Assembly: GCA_023420935.1 (NCBI GenBank)
Contig: JAEZUR010000176.1
Span: forward strand, 1 to 31,302
DNA length: 31,302 bases
Direction: 5' to 3'
From: Bacillota bacterium
GTDB lineage: Bacteria > Bacillota > Clostridia > Lachnospirales > Lachnospiraceae
Numbering within the stretch: the stretch's first letter is position 1; each line of letters opens with the position of its first letter. Of this stretch, positions 6,728 to 15,563 are shown piece after piece. The notes beneath the pieces are model-generated. The model had not been told where the DNA came from, did not search any database, and saw only the letters and a list, made by a program, of their open reading frames with translations. The position numbers and the translations under genes were made by a program.

Positions 6728-8171
6728 ATAATTTAAAATCAGTAAAGCTCTGATCAAAAGTTTCTTTTGTTTTTTTTCTATTTCTATAATTATTCGTATA
6801 TTTTTTCATAGGCTTCATTAATAAAAAGATTAGGATAGAAGCAAGTAATAGAAGTAAGGTGATACCAAGAGCAACAGGGAACTTGGAATGCTCGTCCACA
6901 TTAGGAGTCTTATTTTCACGTTCTGTTTTTTTCTCAGGTATAGTGGATACAAGTTTTGGAGCAGATATTTTATTAAAAATAATATCTGAGGAACCAACGG
7001 TTTTTCCACCATAGGTATAGGATATATTTCCTATTATATTTTCACCATCTTGAAGTTTTATATCAGAATAATAAGTAACTTGTTTCTGGGCTTCTTTATA
7101 CTCGGCAGTGATAGGCAAAACAACACTTGCATCATTACTTACCTGAAGCGGAGAATCTTCTTTACTAAACAAATAATTGTATTTGGTAAAGAAAGGTGAT
7201 GAATCTAAATTCTCAGTGGTATCTGTATCCGTTGTGGTATATTTTGTATAATTTTCAAATGCGAAATTTAATAGATTAATCGTATCAGTATATTCATTTA
7301 CATTAAGAGAAGGGCTAGCTGCTCGCATGACTACGCAAACTAAATCCATTCCATCCTTCTCTGCAAATGTAACTAAGGTAGCCAATGCATCAGTTGTATA
7401 GCCAGTTTTACCTCCAATGCAATATTCATATTCATATTGCGGATAATTATATGGGTTTAACATTTGTTGATGATTTCGTAAATACCTAGTTTCAGATTGC
7501 TTATTGGTTGGAGGAATGGTGTAACGTTTGGTACTTGTTATCTTACGAAAAGTACTATTTTCCATAGCCGCTTTGGAGATAAGCGCCATATCATATGCGC
7601 TGGTATAATGATTATCATTATGCAATCCATTTGGATTAGCAAAATGAGTATTCTCACAACCAAGTTCTTTGGCCTTTGCGTTCATCATATCAGCAAAGGA
7701 GGAAATGTCTCCAGCAACATGTTCTGCGACACCAAGACTAGCTTCATTGGCAGATTCTAACATAATTGCATATAGGCATTGTTCCATGGTTAGTTGCTCG
7801 TCAACATCAATTCCAATATGACTACTATTACGTTCAATACCGTAGATTGCATCATGAGAGAAGGTTACTGTTTCACCAAGAGAACTATTTTCCAAGCACA
7901 AAAGAGATGTCATAATCTTCGTTATACTAGCCGGATAATGTTCTTTGTGAATGTTTTTCTCATAAAGAATTAAACCCGTAGATAATTCCATAACGATAGC
8001 AGAATCAGCAGATAGGCTTTTACCAGAGGGACCTTTGGGCCAACAGTTTTTGTCTACTTTTTCTGATTTCTCTTTTGTTGAGTCTGTTTTACTAGAGGCT
8101 TCCACCACGGAGGGTGATATATTGGTAAATAGTAATGTAATTAGTATACATATTACTAAGAAACGTTTCAT
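6726..8171 (-). CDS. D-alanyl-D-alanine carboxypeptidase (PBP5/DacF family)
   Basis: A 481-aa serine peptidase that trims the terminal D-Ala from peptidoglycan stem peptides. A signal peptide occupies about 1-25 (basic MKR, a hydrophobic stretch and VEASS). The catalytic motifs are S82-I-T-K85, S140-A-N142 and K255-T-G257. After the peptidase domain comes a beta-rich C-terminal region (about 345-410) and a transmembrane segment at about 431-452, ending in a basic cytoplasmic tail. A C-terminal membrane anchor is typical of low-molecular-weight PBPs, although here it is a full helix with a 30-residue tail. The start ATG has AAGGAG upstream. A near-consensus promoter precedes it. It could be a vegetative or a sporulation (DacF-like) enzyme; sequence alone does not decide. 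Confidence 0.93.
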   Translation of the reverse strand: MKRFLVICILITLLFTNISPSVVEASSKTDSTKEKSEKVDKNCWPKGPSGKSLSADSAIVMELSTGLILYEKNIHKEHYPASITKIMTSLLCLENSSLGETVTFSHDAIYGIERNSSHIGIDVDEQLTMEQCLYAIMLESANEASLGVAEHVAGDISSFADMMNAKAKELGCENTHFANPNGLHNDNHYTSAYDMALISKAAMENSTFRKITSTKRYTIPPTNKQSETRYLRNHQQMLNPYNYPQYEYEYCIGGKTGYTTDALATLVTFAEKDGMDLVCVVMRAASPSLNVNEYTDTINLLNFAFENYTKYTTTDTDTTENLDSSPFFTKYNYLFSKEDSPLQVSNDASVVLPITAEYKEAQKQVTYYSDIKLQDGENIIGNISYTYGGKTVGSSDIIFNKISAPKLVSTIPEKKTERENKTPNVDEHSKFPVALGITLLLLLASILIFLLMKPMKKYTNNYRNRKKTKETFDQSFTDFKL

Positions 8172-8229
8172 AAAAACTCCTTTATCTATCTTTTTCTAGC
8201 GTTACTTTCCAAAGTATTACAACATATAC

Positions 8230-8258
8230 ATTATAGATTATTTTATCTAAGCTATCAA
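8230..8258 (-). promoter_or_regulatory. Promoter of the carboxypeptidase gene
   Basis: On the minus strand, TTGATA (8258-8253), a 17-bp spacer and TATAAT (8235-8230). This is about 60 bp before the ATG at 8171. Confidence 0.75.
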
Positions 8259-8271
8259 GCATATTATTGCA

Positions 8272-8297
8272 AAAAAAGATTCCGAAGAATCTTTTTT
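8272..8297 (-). terminator. Terminator of the V-type ATPase operon
   Basis: 11-bp arms at 8272-8282 and 8287-8297. On the minus strand the loop is UUCG closed by C-G, a stable tetraloop, and a T7 run follows. It lies 44 bp after the ntpD stop codon. The A/T-rich arms mean it may also act on the opposite strand. Confidence 0.87.
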
Positions 8298-8340
8298 GAC
8301 TGATGCGAAATATGTTCTAAGAAGTCCTGCTCGGGACAAA

Positions 8341-8958
8341 CTAATGAGTTTGCATTTTTTTAATAACTTTTAAACGTGTAAATTCTTCACGATCTTTTTC
8401 TTCTAGAGCATTCTGAATATCAATGGAGAGATTGGTATATCTAGGTATCGTAATGTTTTGAAGTGCATTAGCACGTTTTTGTGTCTTTTTAATATTGGAG
8501 GCCAACCGGTACGCAGAATTCTCTATCATAGAAAGTCGAATTGTTAATTGCTTTACTTTATTAAACTGGTTACAAGCCTCGTCTAGTGACAACCTGGAAT
8601 TGTAAAAAGAATAAGTTGGGCCAAGTTTTCTATCCGATGACGATACTAAAGGTATTTCGGTACCCATAATACTTCGAACCTTTATCTCAATGGAATTTTC
8701 TTCTGGTACGGTACGACTTAATTCTTCAACATTACGTATACCCATTTCGATATTTGCTTTTTGCAGAGCCAGATATGCGGCCCGGAATGTAGTGTCGATT
8801 TCGGACTGAATGTTAGAAGCCTCTTTGATCAGCTCCATAATCTCACGGATTAGTATATTACGTTTTTTATCCATCAATTCAAAGCCTTGCTTTGCAAGTG
8901 CAAGAGAGTTCTTAGCCAATATTAAGTTACCCTTGGTAGGAAAAGAATTTGGATCCAT
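8341..8958 (-). CDS. ntpD: V/A-type ATPase subunit D (central rotor stalk)
   Basis: A 205-aa protein of normal length for subunit D, the coiled-coil shaft that turns inside the A3B3 head, the counterpart of F-type gamma. The start MDPNSFPTKGNLILAKNSLALAKQG shows the classic P-T-[KR] and L-x-L-A-x-x-G pattern. Long N- and C-terminal helices flank a central globular part. RLSMIENSAYRLASNIKKTQKRANALQN (split here as SAYRLASNIKKTQKRANA) is the conserved C-terminal helix contacting the head. It is the last gene of the nine-gene operon, 69 bp after ntpB. That gap contains interleaved inverted repeats (8982-9021). GAGGTG upstream supports the ATG. Confidence 0.95.
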   Translation of the reverse strand: MDPNSFPTKGNLILAKNSLALAKQGFELMDKKRNILIREIMELIKEASNIQSEIDTTFRAAYLALQKANIEMGIRNVEELSRTVPEENSIEIKVRSIMGTEIPLVSSSDRKLGPTYSFYNSRLSLDEACNQFNKVKQLTIRLSMIENSAYRLASNIKKTQKRANALQNITIPRYTNLSIDIQNALEEKDREEFTRLKVIKKMQTH

Positions 8959-8981
8959 AAGCTCACCTCTTGTGGTTGATG

Positions 8982-9021
8982 ATAGTATGACGATAATGCT
9001 ATGTCATACTATAGCATTATC
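8982..9021. repeat. Interleaved inverted repeats (A-B-A'-B') in the ntpB-ntpD gap
   Basis: A is ATAGTATGAC (8982-8991) and A' is GTCATACTAT (9003-9012), a perfect 10-bp pair. B is GATAATGCTAT (8992-9002) and B' is ATAGCATTATC (9011-9021), a perfect 11-bp pair. The loop of the A hairpin is exactly B. The two stems cannot form together because A' and B' overlap by two bases and the linkers are zero, so they are mutually exclusive in the ntp transcript. Confidence 0.85.
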
Positions 9022-9027
9022 TACTGT

Positions 9028-10404
9028 TTACGTTGTACTATAATATTTATCAAGAATTTTGGTATTAACACGGTCAAGTTCTTCACGAGGAAGAATGGAA
9101 AGTAATTCCCACCCTTTATTAAGTGTGAATTCAATGCTACGATCCTCTCTTAGGCCCTGAGCAACAAACTCATTCTCAAATGCTTTACCAAATTTCAAAT
9201 ATTTTTTATCAATAGGAGATAATTCATCCTCACCAATAACGCTTGCTAAGGCTCTTGCTTCTCCAACATGAGCATAAGAAGAGAATAGCTGATTCGCTAA
9301 ATCTTGATGATCTTCACGTGTATACCCTTCGCCAATTCCGTCTTTCATTAAACGAGAAAGCGATGGTAAAACATTAATTGGCGGATAGATAGCAGTTTGA
9401 TGTAAAGAACGATCTAGAACGATCTGCCCTTCTGTAATATAACCAGTTAAGTCAGGAATTGGATGTGTAATATCATCGTTTGGCATGGTCAGTATTGGAA
9501 TCTGTGTAACGGAGCCATTAATTCCTCTAACAATTCCAGCGCGTTCATAAATAGTTGCTAATTCGCTGTATAAGTAACCAGGATAACCCTTTCTACTCGG
9601 TATTTCACCTTTAGAAGAGGAAACTTCTCTCATTGCTTCTGCAAAGGATGTCATATCAGTTAAGATTACTAAGATATGCATATGCTTTTCAAAAGCTAGA
9701 TACTCAGCTGCTGTAAGTGCAACCTTAGGAGTAATAAGTCTTTCAACTACTGGATCGCTGGCTAGATTTAAAAACATTGTAACATGAGAACTTGCACCAC
9801 TTTCTTCAAACGTGCGTCGGAAGAAGTCAGCTACGTCATGTTTCACGCCCATAGCGGCAAATACAATGGCAAAATCTTCATCCGAATCATCACCTAATGA
9901 CGCTTGTTTTACGATTTGGGCCGCTAATTGATCGTGTGGAAGACCATTTCCTGAGAATATGGGCAACTTTTGGCCACGAATTAATGTTGTAAGACAGTCT
10001 ATTGCAGAGATACCAGTCTTTATATAGTTACGTGGATATTCTCTAGCACATGGATTTAATGGTTGGCCATTAATATCACGTTTTTCATCAGAAATAATAT
10101 CCCCTAGTCCATCAATTGGTTGTCCCAAACCATTAAAAGTACGTCCTAACATATCTTCTGATAATGCAAGCTCCATGGGATGGCCCGTTAATTTGGTATG
10201 GGTATTTAAAAGAGACATTTCATCCGTTCCACCAAATACTTGAATTACAGCTTTATCTTCATATACTTCTATGATACGGCCTAATTTTTTCTTGCCACCA
10301 TCTACTTTAAACTCAACGATTTCTTCATAGGAAGCATCCTGTACACCTTCTAATACGATCAGAGGGCCTTTAATTTCACTAAGACCTAAATATTCTATTG
10401 CCAT
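9028..10404 (-). CDS. ntpB: V/A-type ATPase subunit B (non-catalytic head subunit)
   Basis: A 458-aa subunit that alternates with A in the hexameric head and lacks a functional P-loop, as expected for the family. Recognisable blocks are the beta-barrel start (MAIEYLGLSEIKGPLIVLEGV), GRTFNGLGQPIDGLG, IRGQKLPIFSGNGLPHD (the degenerate nucleotide loop) and EIPSRKGYPGYLYSELATIYERAG. SLSRLMKDGIGEGYTREDH follows in the C-terminal region. The ATG at 10404 has AAGGAG upstream. The start is 15 bp after the ntpA stop. Length and motifs are complete. Confidence 0.97.
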   Translation of the reverse strand: MAIEYLGLSEIKGPLIVLEGVQDASYEEIVEFKVDGGKKKLGRIIEVYEDKAVIQVFGGTDEMSLLNTHTKLTGHPMELALSEDMLGRTFNGLGQPIDGLGDIISDEKRDINGQPLNPCAREYPRNYIKTGISAIDCLTTLIRGQKLPIFSGNGLPHDQLAAQIVKQASLGDDSDEDFAIVFAAMGVKHDVADFFRRTFEESGASSHVTMFLNLASDPVVERLITPKVALTAAEYLAFEKHMHILVILTDMTSFAEAMREVSSSKGEIPSRKGYPGYLYSELATIYERAGIVRGINGSVTQIPILTMPNDDITHPIPDLTGYITEGQIVLDRSLHQTAIYPPINVLPSLSRLMKDGIGEGYTREDHQDLANQLFSSYAHVGEARALASVIGEDELSPIDKKYLKFGKAFENEFVAQGLREDRSIEFTLNKGWELLSILPREELDRVNTKILDKYYSTT

Positions 10405-10419
10405 ATTATGAACTCCTTC

Positions 10420-12186
10420 CTACGCATTTGAAGCTAACATGTGATTATAAAAGTCATCAATCAACTTTTGGTATTCTTCAAACTTATATAATTCTTTGTT
10501 AGCAACATCATACTTTATAGTAACTAGTTTGTCGAAAATATCATTCTCACGAATCAGAGACATTGGCATATTCATTGCAACAAGTTTTTTCGATTTATCA
10601 AATAGATATAGAACAATTTCCATCATTTTTAACTGCTTTTCCATCGGTACATAGGTGTCTTCTGGATGGAAGGCATTCTGCTGTAAGAATCCTAATCGAA
10701 TTATTCTGGCAATTTCAAGAACTAATTTCTGATCATCCGGTAATACGTCACTACCGATTAACTTAACAATTTCATTTAAATTGTTTTCCTGTGTTAGTAG
10801 GCTTAAAACTTGATTACGGCAATGTAAGAAATTCGAACTTACATTAGTGCTATACCAGTCTGCTAGATCAGGCATATATTCACTATAACTTGATAACCAA
10901 TGAATTGCTGGGAAATGCCTAGAGTAAGCCAGTGATTTATCTAATGCAAGAAAACACCGAACAAACCTCTTTGTATTCTGTGTAACTGGTTCAGAAAAAT
11001 CACCACCCTGAGGTGATACTGCTCCAATTACAGTTACACTACCCTCTGAGCCATTTAAGTTCTTCATATATCCAGCTCTTTCATAGAAAGTGGAAAGTCT
11101 TGAAGCAAGATAAGCAGGGAAACCTTCTTCCGCAGGCATTTCTTCCAAACGCCCAGATAATTCTCTAAGAGCTTCGGCCCAACGTGAGGTAGAGTCAGCC
11201 ATGATAGCAACATGATAGCCCATATCGCGGTAATACTCCGCAAGAGTTATACCTGTGTAAATACTTGCTTCACGGGCAGCAACAGGCATATTAGAAGTAT
11301 TTGCAATCATAGCCGTTCGTGCCAATAGAAGGTTACCAGACTTTGGATCTACTAACTCTGAAAACTCTTCTAGAACGTTAGTCATTTCATTACCACGTTC
11401 ACCACAGCCTATATAAATAATAATATCAGCATCGCACCATTTTGCTAATTGATGTTGTGTCATTGTTTTACCAGTTCCGAAACCACCAGGAATGGTTGCA
11501 GTTCCACCTTTTGCGATAGGGAATAAAGAGTCAAGGATCCTTTGACCTGTTAACAAAGGTTTATCACAGGCATATCGCTTCACGATAGGTCTAGGTATAC
11601 GAATCGGCCACTTTTGTGTAAGGGATAATTTTATTTCATCACCTTCATCGGTTTGGATGGTTACTATCGTATCTTTGATTCTGTATTGTCCATCCGAAGC
11701 AACTTTGGTTACTGTACCATTTATATTAGGTGGAACCATAGACTTATGAACAATTGCAGTTGTTTCAGGAACTTCAGCAATAATTGTACCGCCAGAGACA
11801 ATATCACCAACAGAAACGGTAATATGTACATCCCAAAGCTTCTCAGTGTCTAGAGATGGAACACTTACACCACGTGGTATAAATGCACCTGCTTGATCTG
11901 CGATTACATTTAAAGGGCGTTCAATACCATCAAAGATATTACTTAATATTCCTGGCCCTAACTCAACAGAGATTGCTGAACTAGTGGAATATACTGCTTC
12001 TCCTGGTTTCAATCCTGTTGTTTCTTCGTATACTTGAATTGTAGTTCTACCTTTTGTAAGTGCGATTACTTCACCAACTAATTTATTAGAGCCCACATAT
12101 ACCATTTCGGACATCTTAAATCCAGAATTACCTTCCAAATATATAATTGGCCCATTCACACCAAATATCTTACCTATTATTTGCAT
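10420..12186 (-). CDS. ntpA: V/A-type ATPase subunit A (catalytic)
   Basis: A 588-aa catalytic subunit. The P-loop is GGFGTGKT (234-241), where many family members read GPFG[AS]GKT, so G235 and T238 are mild variants. The catalytic Glu is in GCGERGNEM (E263). The non-homologous bulge region typical of A subunits (about 115-190) is present, which separates it from F-type beta. The stretch MADSTSRWAEALRE and GRLEEMPAEEGFPAYL are highly conserved. In the complex it hydrolyses or makes ATP at the A/B interfaces. GGAGG precedes the ATG at 12186 with about 10-nt spacing. It is encoded between ntpE and ntpB with short gaps of 17 and 15 bp. Confidence 0.98.
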   Translation of the reverse strand: MQIIGKIFGVNGPIIYLEGNSGFKMSEMVYVGSNKLVGEVIALTKGRTTIQVYEETTGLKPGEAVYSTSSAISVELGPGILSNIFDGIERPLNVIADQAGAFIPRGVSVPSLDTEKLWDVHITVSVGDIVSGGTIIAEVPETTAIVHKSMVPPNINGTVTKVASDGQYRIKDTIVTIQTDEGDEIKLSLTQKWPIRIPRPIVKRYACDKPLLTGQRILDSLFPIAKGGTATIPGGFGTGKTMTQHQLAKWCDADIIIYIGCGERGNEMTNVLEEFSELVDPKSGNLLLARTAMIANTSNMPVAAREASIYTGITLAEYYRDMGYHVAIMADSTSRWAEALRELSGRLEEMPAEEGFPAYLASRLSTFYERAGYMKNLNGSEGSVTVIGAVSPQGGDFSEPVTQNTKRFVRCFLALDKSLAYSRHFPAIHWLSSYSEYMPDLADWYSTNVSSNFLHCRNQVLSLLTQENNLNEIVKLIGSDVLPDDQKLVLEIARIIRLGFLQQNAFHPEDTYVPMEKQLKMMEIVLYLFDKSKKLVAMNMPMSLIRENDIFDKLVTIKYDVANKELYKFEEYQKLIDDFYNHMLASNA

Positions 12187-12203
12187 TTTGGCGCATCCTC
12201 CTT

Positions 12204-12770
12204 TTAAAATTTAAAAGTTTCTTTCTCTTCGGCCAATTTGGTCATAAAAGAATTATCAATTAATATATTTTTGGAATGAATTACAGCACGGGTACCACCA
12301 ACAAAATCGGTAGTACTTACTGTTAACTCTGTGTTAGACTCTTTTTCAAGACGTGATTTTTTATCTGCATCGGAAGGGTTAATATAGATTGTTAATGCTT
12401 CATCCTTAGAAAATGCTTTGGCATTTCGGATTTGCTTCACGAGAACAGAGATATAGTCATCCGTTTTCATAAATTCCTCTAATTTTTTCTCAACCTGTTC
12501 AAAAAGAATCTCTTTCAATTCCATAGTTTTTAATGTAGTATTTCTTCTGATATTGATTGCTTCAGCAGATAATTTTTTGTTTTTATCTCGTGTTAGTTTT
12601 TCCGTTTCAAGCTGAAGTGTTAATTTTGCATTTTGAAGGGCAGTTGCTTTATGATCGTCATAAATCTGCTGTAGGGATCTTTTAAAATCTTCAATAATCT
12701 GTATATTTTTAGCAGTAGCGTCCTTCATTGCAGAATCATAAAACAGATCTAATTTCTCATCTAACGTCAT
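12204..12770 (-). CDS. ntpE: V/A-type ATPase subunit E (peripheral stalk)
   Basis: A 188-aa protein. The N-terminal two thirds is a long charged helix (about 1-110) that pairs with the small F(G/H) subunit to make the peripheral stalk. The C-terminal part (about 120-188) is the globular head-binding domain; ADKKSRLEKESNTELTVS and DFVGGTRAVI match the conserved VGG-containing region. Family identity is inferred from these and from operon position between subunit F and A genes, since E subunits are weakly conserved. An AGAGGT site precedes the ATG. Confidence 0.87.
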   Translation of the reverse strand: MTLDEKLDLFYDSAMKDATAKNIQIIEDFKRSLQQIYDDHKATALQNAKLTLQLETEKLTRDKNKKLSAEAINIRRNTTLKTMELKEILFEQVEKKLEEFMKTDDYISVLVKQIRNAKAFSKDEALTIYINPSDADKKSRLEKESNTELTVSTTDFVGGTRAVIHSKNILIDNSFMTKLAEEKETFKF

Positions 12771-12791
12771 ATTATACCTCTTTCTGCATCG

Positions 12792-13100
12792 CTATAGTTT
12801 GATTCCGATAGCTTCATTCACGTAATCGGTAATAAAATTAGGTTTACGTCCGGTGCCGTGTCTGTCAGGAATTTCAACAATTAAAGGAAGTCTTCGATTA
12901 AGCTTAACATCATCAATAATATCCGGAAATTCTCTACCAAATCTCTCTGTTAACAGAACAATCCCGATTTCCTTATTAGCCAACGCTTTCTCCAATTGCT
13001 CCTTTAAATGTTTTTTTGAGTGTATAACAACACCGTCCACGCCAGCAAGGCGCATACCGGTATAAGTATCAACATTATCACTTATTAAGAACATTTTCAT
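12792..13100 (-). CDS. ntpG: V/A-type ATPase subunit F (rotor; NtpG in Enterococcus naming)
   Basis: A 102-aa protein, the standard size for the small Rossmann-like subunit that binds subunit D at the base of the rotor. The start MKMFLISDNVDTYTGMRLAG carries the conserved D-x-x-T-x-x-G-x-R-L-A-G pattern. GIVLLTER and PLIVEIPDRHG are the other conserved strands. GGGAG lies upstream of the ATG. It lies between ntpK and ntpE. Confidence 0.94.
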   Translation of the reverse strand: MKMFLISDNVDTYTGMRLAGVDGVVIHSKKHLKEQLEKALANKEIGIVLLTERFGREFPDIIDDVKLNRRLPLIVEIPDRHGTGRKPNFITDYVNEAIGIKL

Positions 13101-13118
13101 AATTGGCTCCCATCTGTA

Positions 13119-13535
13119 CTAGCGTGCTAAAATAGAGAAGGAAATAAGTAAACCATAAAGTGCAATAGACTCTGCAAGCGCAACGAAGATCAGTGCTTTA
13201 CCCATAATGCTTGAGTCTTCGCTTAAAGCACCAAGGGCTGCACTAGCTGAACTTGCTACAGCCACACCAGCACCAATACAAGATAAACCAGTAGAAAGAG
13301 CGGCAGCAATATATTTCCATCCATCAACGGCTGTTGTAGTTGCAGCAGGTTCTGCGGCAAAAACATTGCCACCAAATAGTAATACGGTACCGACGATTAG
13401 TGTTCCAAAAAACATAAAGGCATTAGATGCTAATGCGGCTTTAAAACCACCTTCTCTTTTCTTTCCAAGTAAAAATGCTCCAAAAGGAATAATAATACTG
13501 CTAATTAATATAGCTGCTAAGATATACTTTGTCAT
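13119..13535 (-). CDS. ntpK: V/A-type ATPase subunit K (membrane rotor ring)
   Basis: A 138-aa membrane protein. Residues about 3-23 and 35-58 form an N-terminal helical pair that does not look like a working ion-binding hairpin. A short Ala/Thr linker (60-70) follows. The C-terminal hairpin (about 74-136) carries the single ion-binding glutamate E122 in VALAESIALYGLL. The position matching Gln32 of Na+-type c subunits is V93, although S123 follows the Glu. The SEDSS loop (105-109) faces the D/F/C rotor parts. This two-part layout is what I recall for many clostridial V-type K proteins. The ATG has AGGAGG upstream. Confidence 0.92.
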   Translation of the reverse strand: MTKYILAAILISSIIIPFGAFLLGKKREGGFKAALASNAFMFFGTLIVGTVLLFGGNVFAAEPAATTTAVDGWKYIAAALSTGLSCIGAGVAVASSASAALGALSEDSSIMGKALIFVALAESIALYGLLISFSILAR

Positions 13536-13603
13536 GATTGTATCCTCCTAATATGATTTTATTATTATATATTTTGTTATTGAAACTGCAAATGGATGTA
13601 ATT

Positions 13604-15511
13604 TTATTGCTTCGCATTAAATGGTGTAAATGCTCTTCCATTTCCTTTGTAAAAACGACTAAACATTTCATAGTACTCAAGTCTTAAAACCTGAATCCCT
13701 ACAACAAGCCCTTCTAGCCCTGTGACTAGGATATTACCAACGATTATTACTAGTATATTTGGGTCTCCTTTTGTTGCACCAGCTAAGGTAAAGACAACAC
13801 CCATCATTCCAACATGGCTTAATGCAAATGCGCCAAGACGTACGAATGATATCGTATTGGTAGCATAACTTAAAACAACATCAAATACTTCAACTAATGC
13901 TTGGACTAGATACATTGCTTTACTTCCCTCTGGGAAAATGGAGGATTCTTTCTGTATTAGTCTGGTTAATGGCTCTTTAAATGTAATTGCCAGTAAAGGG
14001 AGGCCAATGATAACGGCCAAAATTATCGTGGCTGGAAGTTCATGTCCCGTAAGTACTAATATTACACATGCTATAACTGATCCATAGCATATCAGACCCG
14101 CTATACCACTGGCATCGAAAAATATCTTTTCAATGTCTTTGGATCTTATACCATTTACAATATTAATTATCATAGCTATGAGGATTAAGCAGGCACCAAA
14201 GCCAATGGCAATACCTAATGTAGACATAATATTATCCATAGGCCGCATCCAGATGGCATGCAAGACTTCCTCAAAACCAAATATACTTCCATACATAAAG
14301 CCAAAAAATATTGACCAAATACCTGCCACGGATAGAACGGCAGCTAGGTTAACCTTTTTATATTTGTAAATTAAAGCTCCGCCTATGGTTAAAACTAAAC
14401 CTTGGCCTACATCTCCAAACATAACTCCAAACATGAAGGTATAAGTTAGTGCAACAAATATAGTTGGATCCATTTCATTATAAGCTGGAAGGCCATACAT
14501 ATGAATAAACAATTCAAATGGTTTAAATATCTTTGGATTCCTAAGTTTTGTTGGCGGTTTAGAGGTGTGCGGTGTATCTTCCTCTTCAGATAAACAATAA
14601 ACATTTGGATCACCTGAGATAGCGTTTAATAATATATCACAATCCTTTTGGGTCAGCCAACCGCATAAAATATAAAAGATGGTATTACAGTCTTTTTCAC
14701 TGGTACAAGCTGCAAGTTTTCGTACATCAAAATTATGTGTTAAATTTTCAAGAGTTTGGTGAGCCAGTAAGAGATCACTTGCTCGATCATTTAATCTTGT
14801 TTTTATTTCTGTTGTGATATGATTTAATTCTTTTCGTAAATTACGTATGCTTGATAGTAATGCTTGAAAAGAATCTTCGGGGGTTCCTTCATATTCATCT
14901 GGTATTATGATTCGGTCAAAGTGAAAGGAAGCGTAAACCGAATCAACTTTTGATGTATATTCCTTGGGAACAAAATAAATACCCCATACATAATCTTTGT
15001 CACTATCACACTCATAAAAAATTGTTTCTAGACCGTCATATACATAATCAGTAAACTTTCTGAAATGCTCATGTGCAATTTTTCCAAATCGAAAATCAAT
15101 AAATTTAAAATCCATTAATCTGCACATATCAAATTTTAGTTGCCGAAATGGTTCTATTTGATGTATCAGATTCGTAAAATGTGAATTACGTTCCTTAATT
15201 TCCCTTCGCTGGTCACTGAGATCTTTGATTGCGAATACAGCTTCATCAATGATATCAGCCGCTTCTTTTGGAGTCATTTCTCGGTTGGAAGGGACGCAAT
15301 CGGGGCTTATCTTATCTAATAGACTTAATGATTTGGCAAGCTGATCTTTATATGGATTTACTTCAACAAAGGGATTTAAACTTTGTATTGTATTAAACTC
15401 ATACAGCGCATTTTCAAGATGAATTTCATATTTATTAAGGTACACATTCATAACACGGTCAAAATCATTTTTTAAGCCAGCTATGCTTAAAAACTTCATT
15501 TTTTCAATCAC
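13604..15511 (-). CDS. ntpI: V/A-type ATPase subunit I (membrane stator)
   Basis: A 635-aa protein of the V-type 116-kDa/subunit I family, the counterpart of F-type subunit a. Residues about 1-340 are the cytoplasmic, partly coiled-coil domain that anchors the peripheral stalks. From about 350 onward there are some seven to eight membrane helices. MFGVMFGDVGQG (360-371) is the family signature, and R558 in SFVRLGAFALSH is the stator arginine that works opposite the K-subunit glutamate. The start is probably GTG at 15511: GGAGG lies 8 nt upstream, whereas the first ATG (15499) would be about 20 nt away. Length is normal. Confidence 0.95.
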   Translation of the reverse strand: MIEKMKFLSIAGLKNDFDRVMNVYLNKYEIHLENALYEFNTIQSLNPFVEVNPYKDQLAKSLSLLDKISPDCVPSNREMTPKEAADIIDEAVFAIKDLSDQRREIKERNSHFTNLIHQIEPFRQLKFDMCRLMDFKFIDFRFGKIAHEHFRKFTDYVYDGLETIFYECDSDKDYVWGIYFVPKEYTSKVDSVYASFHFDRIIIPDEYEGTPEDSFQALLSSIRNLRKELNHITTEIKTRLNDRASDLLLAHQTLENLTHNFDVRKLAACTSEKDCNTIFYILCGWLTQKDCDILLNAISGDPNVYCLSEEEDTPHTSKPPTKLRNPKIFKPFELFIHMYGLPAYNEMDPTIFVALTYTFMFGVMFGDVGQGLVLTIGGALIYKYKKVNLAAVLSVAGIWSIFFGFMYGSIFGFEEVLHAIWMRPMDNIMSTLGIAIGFGACLILIAMIINIVNGIRSKDIEKIFFDASGIAGLICYGSVIACVILVLTGHELPATIILAVIIGLPLLAITFKEPLTRLIQKESSIFPEGSKAMYLVQALVEVFDVVLSYATNTISFVRLGAFALSHVGMMGVVFTLAGATKGDPNILVIIVGNILVTGLEGLVVGIQVLRLEYYEMFSRFYKGNGRAFTPFNAKQ

Positions 15512-15563
15512 TGTCTATACCTCCATATTTATTAATAATGAGAATTAATCTAACATCTAATGG

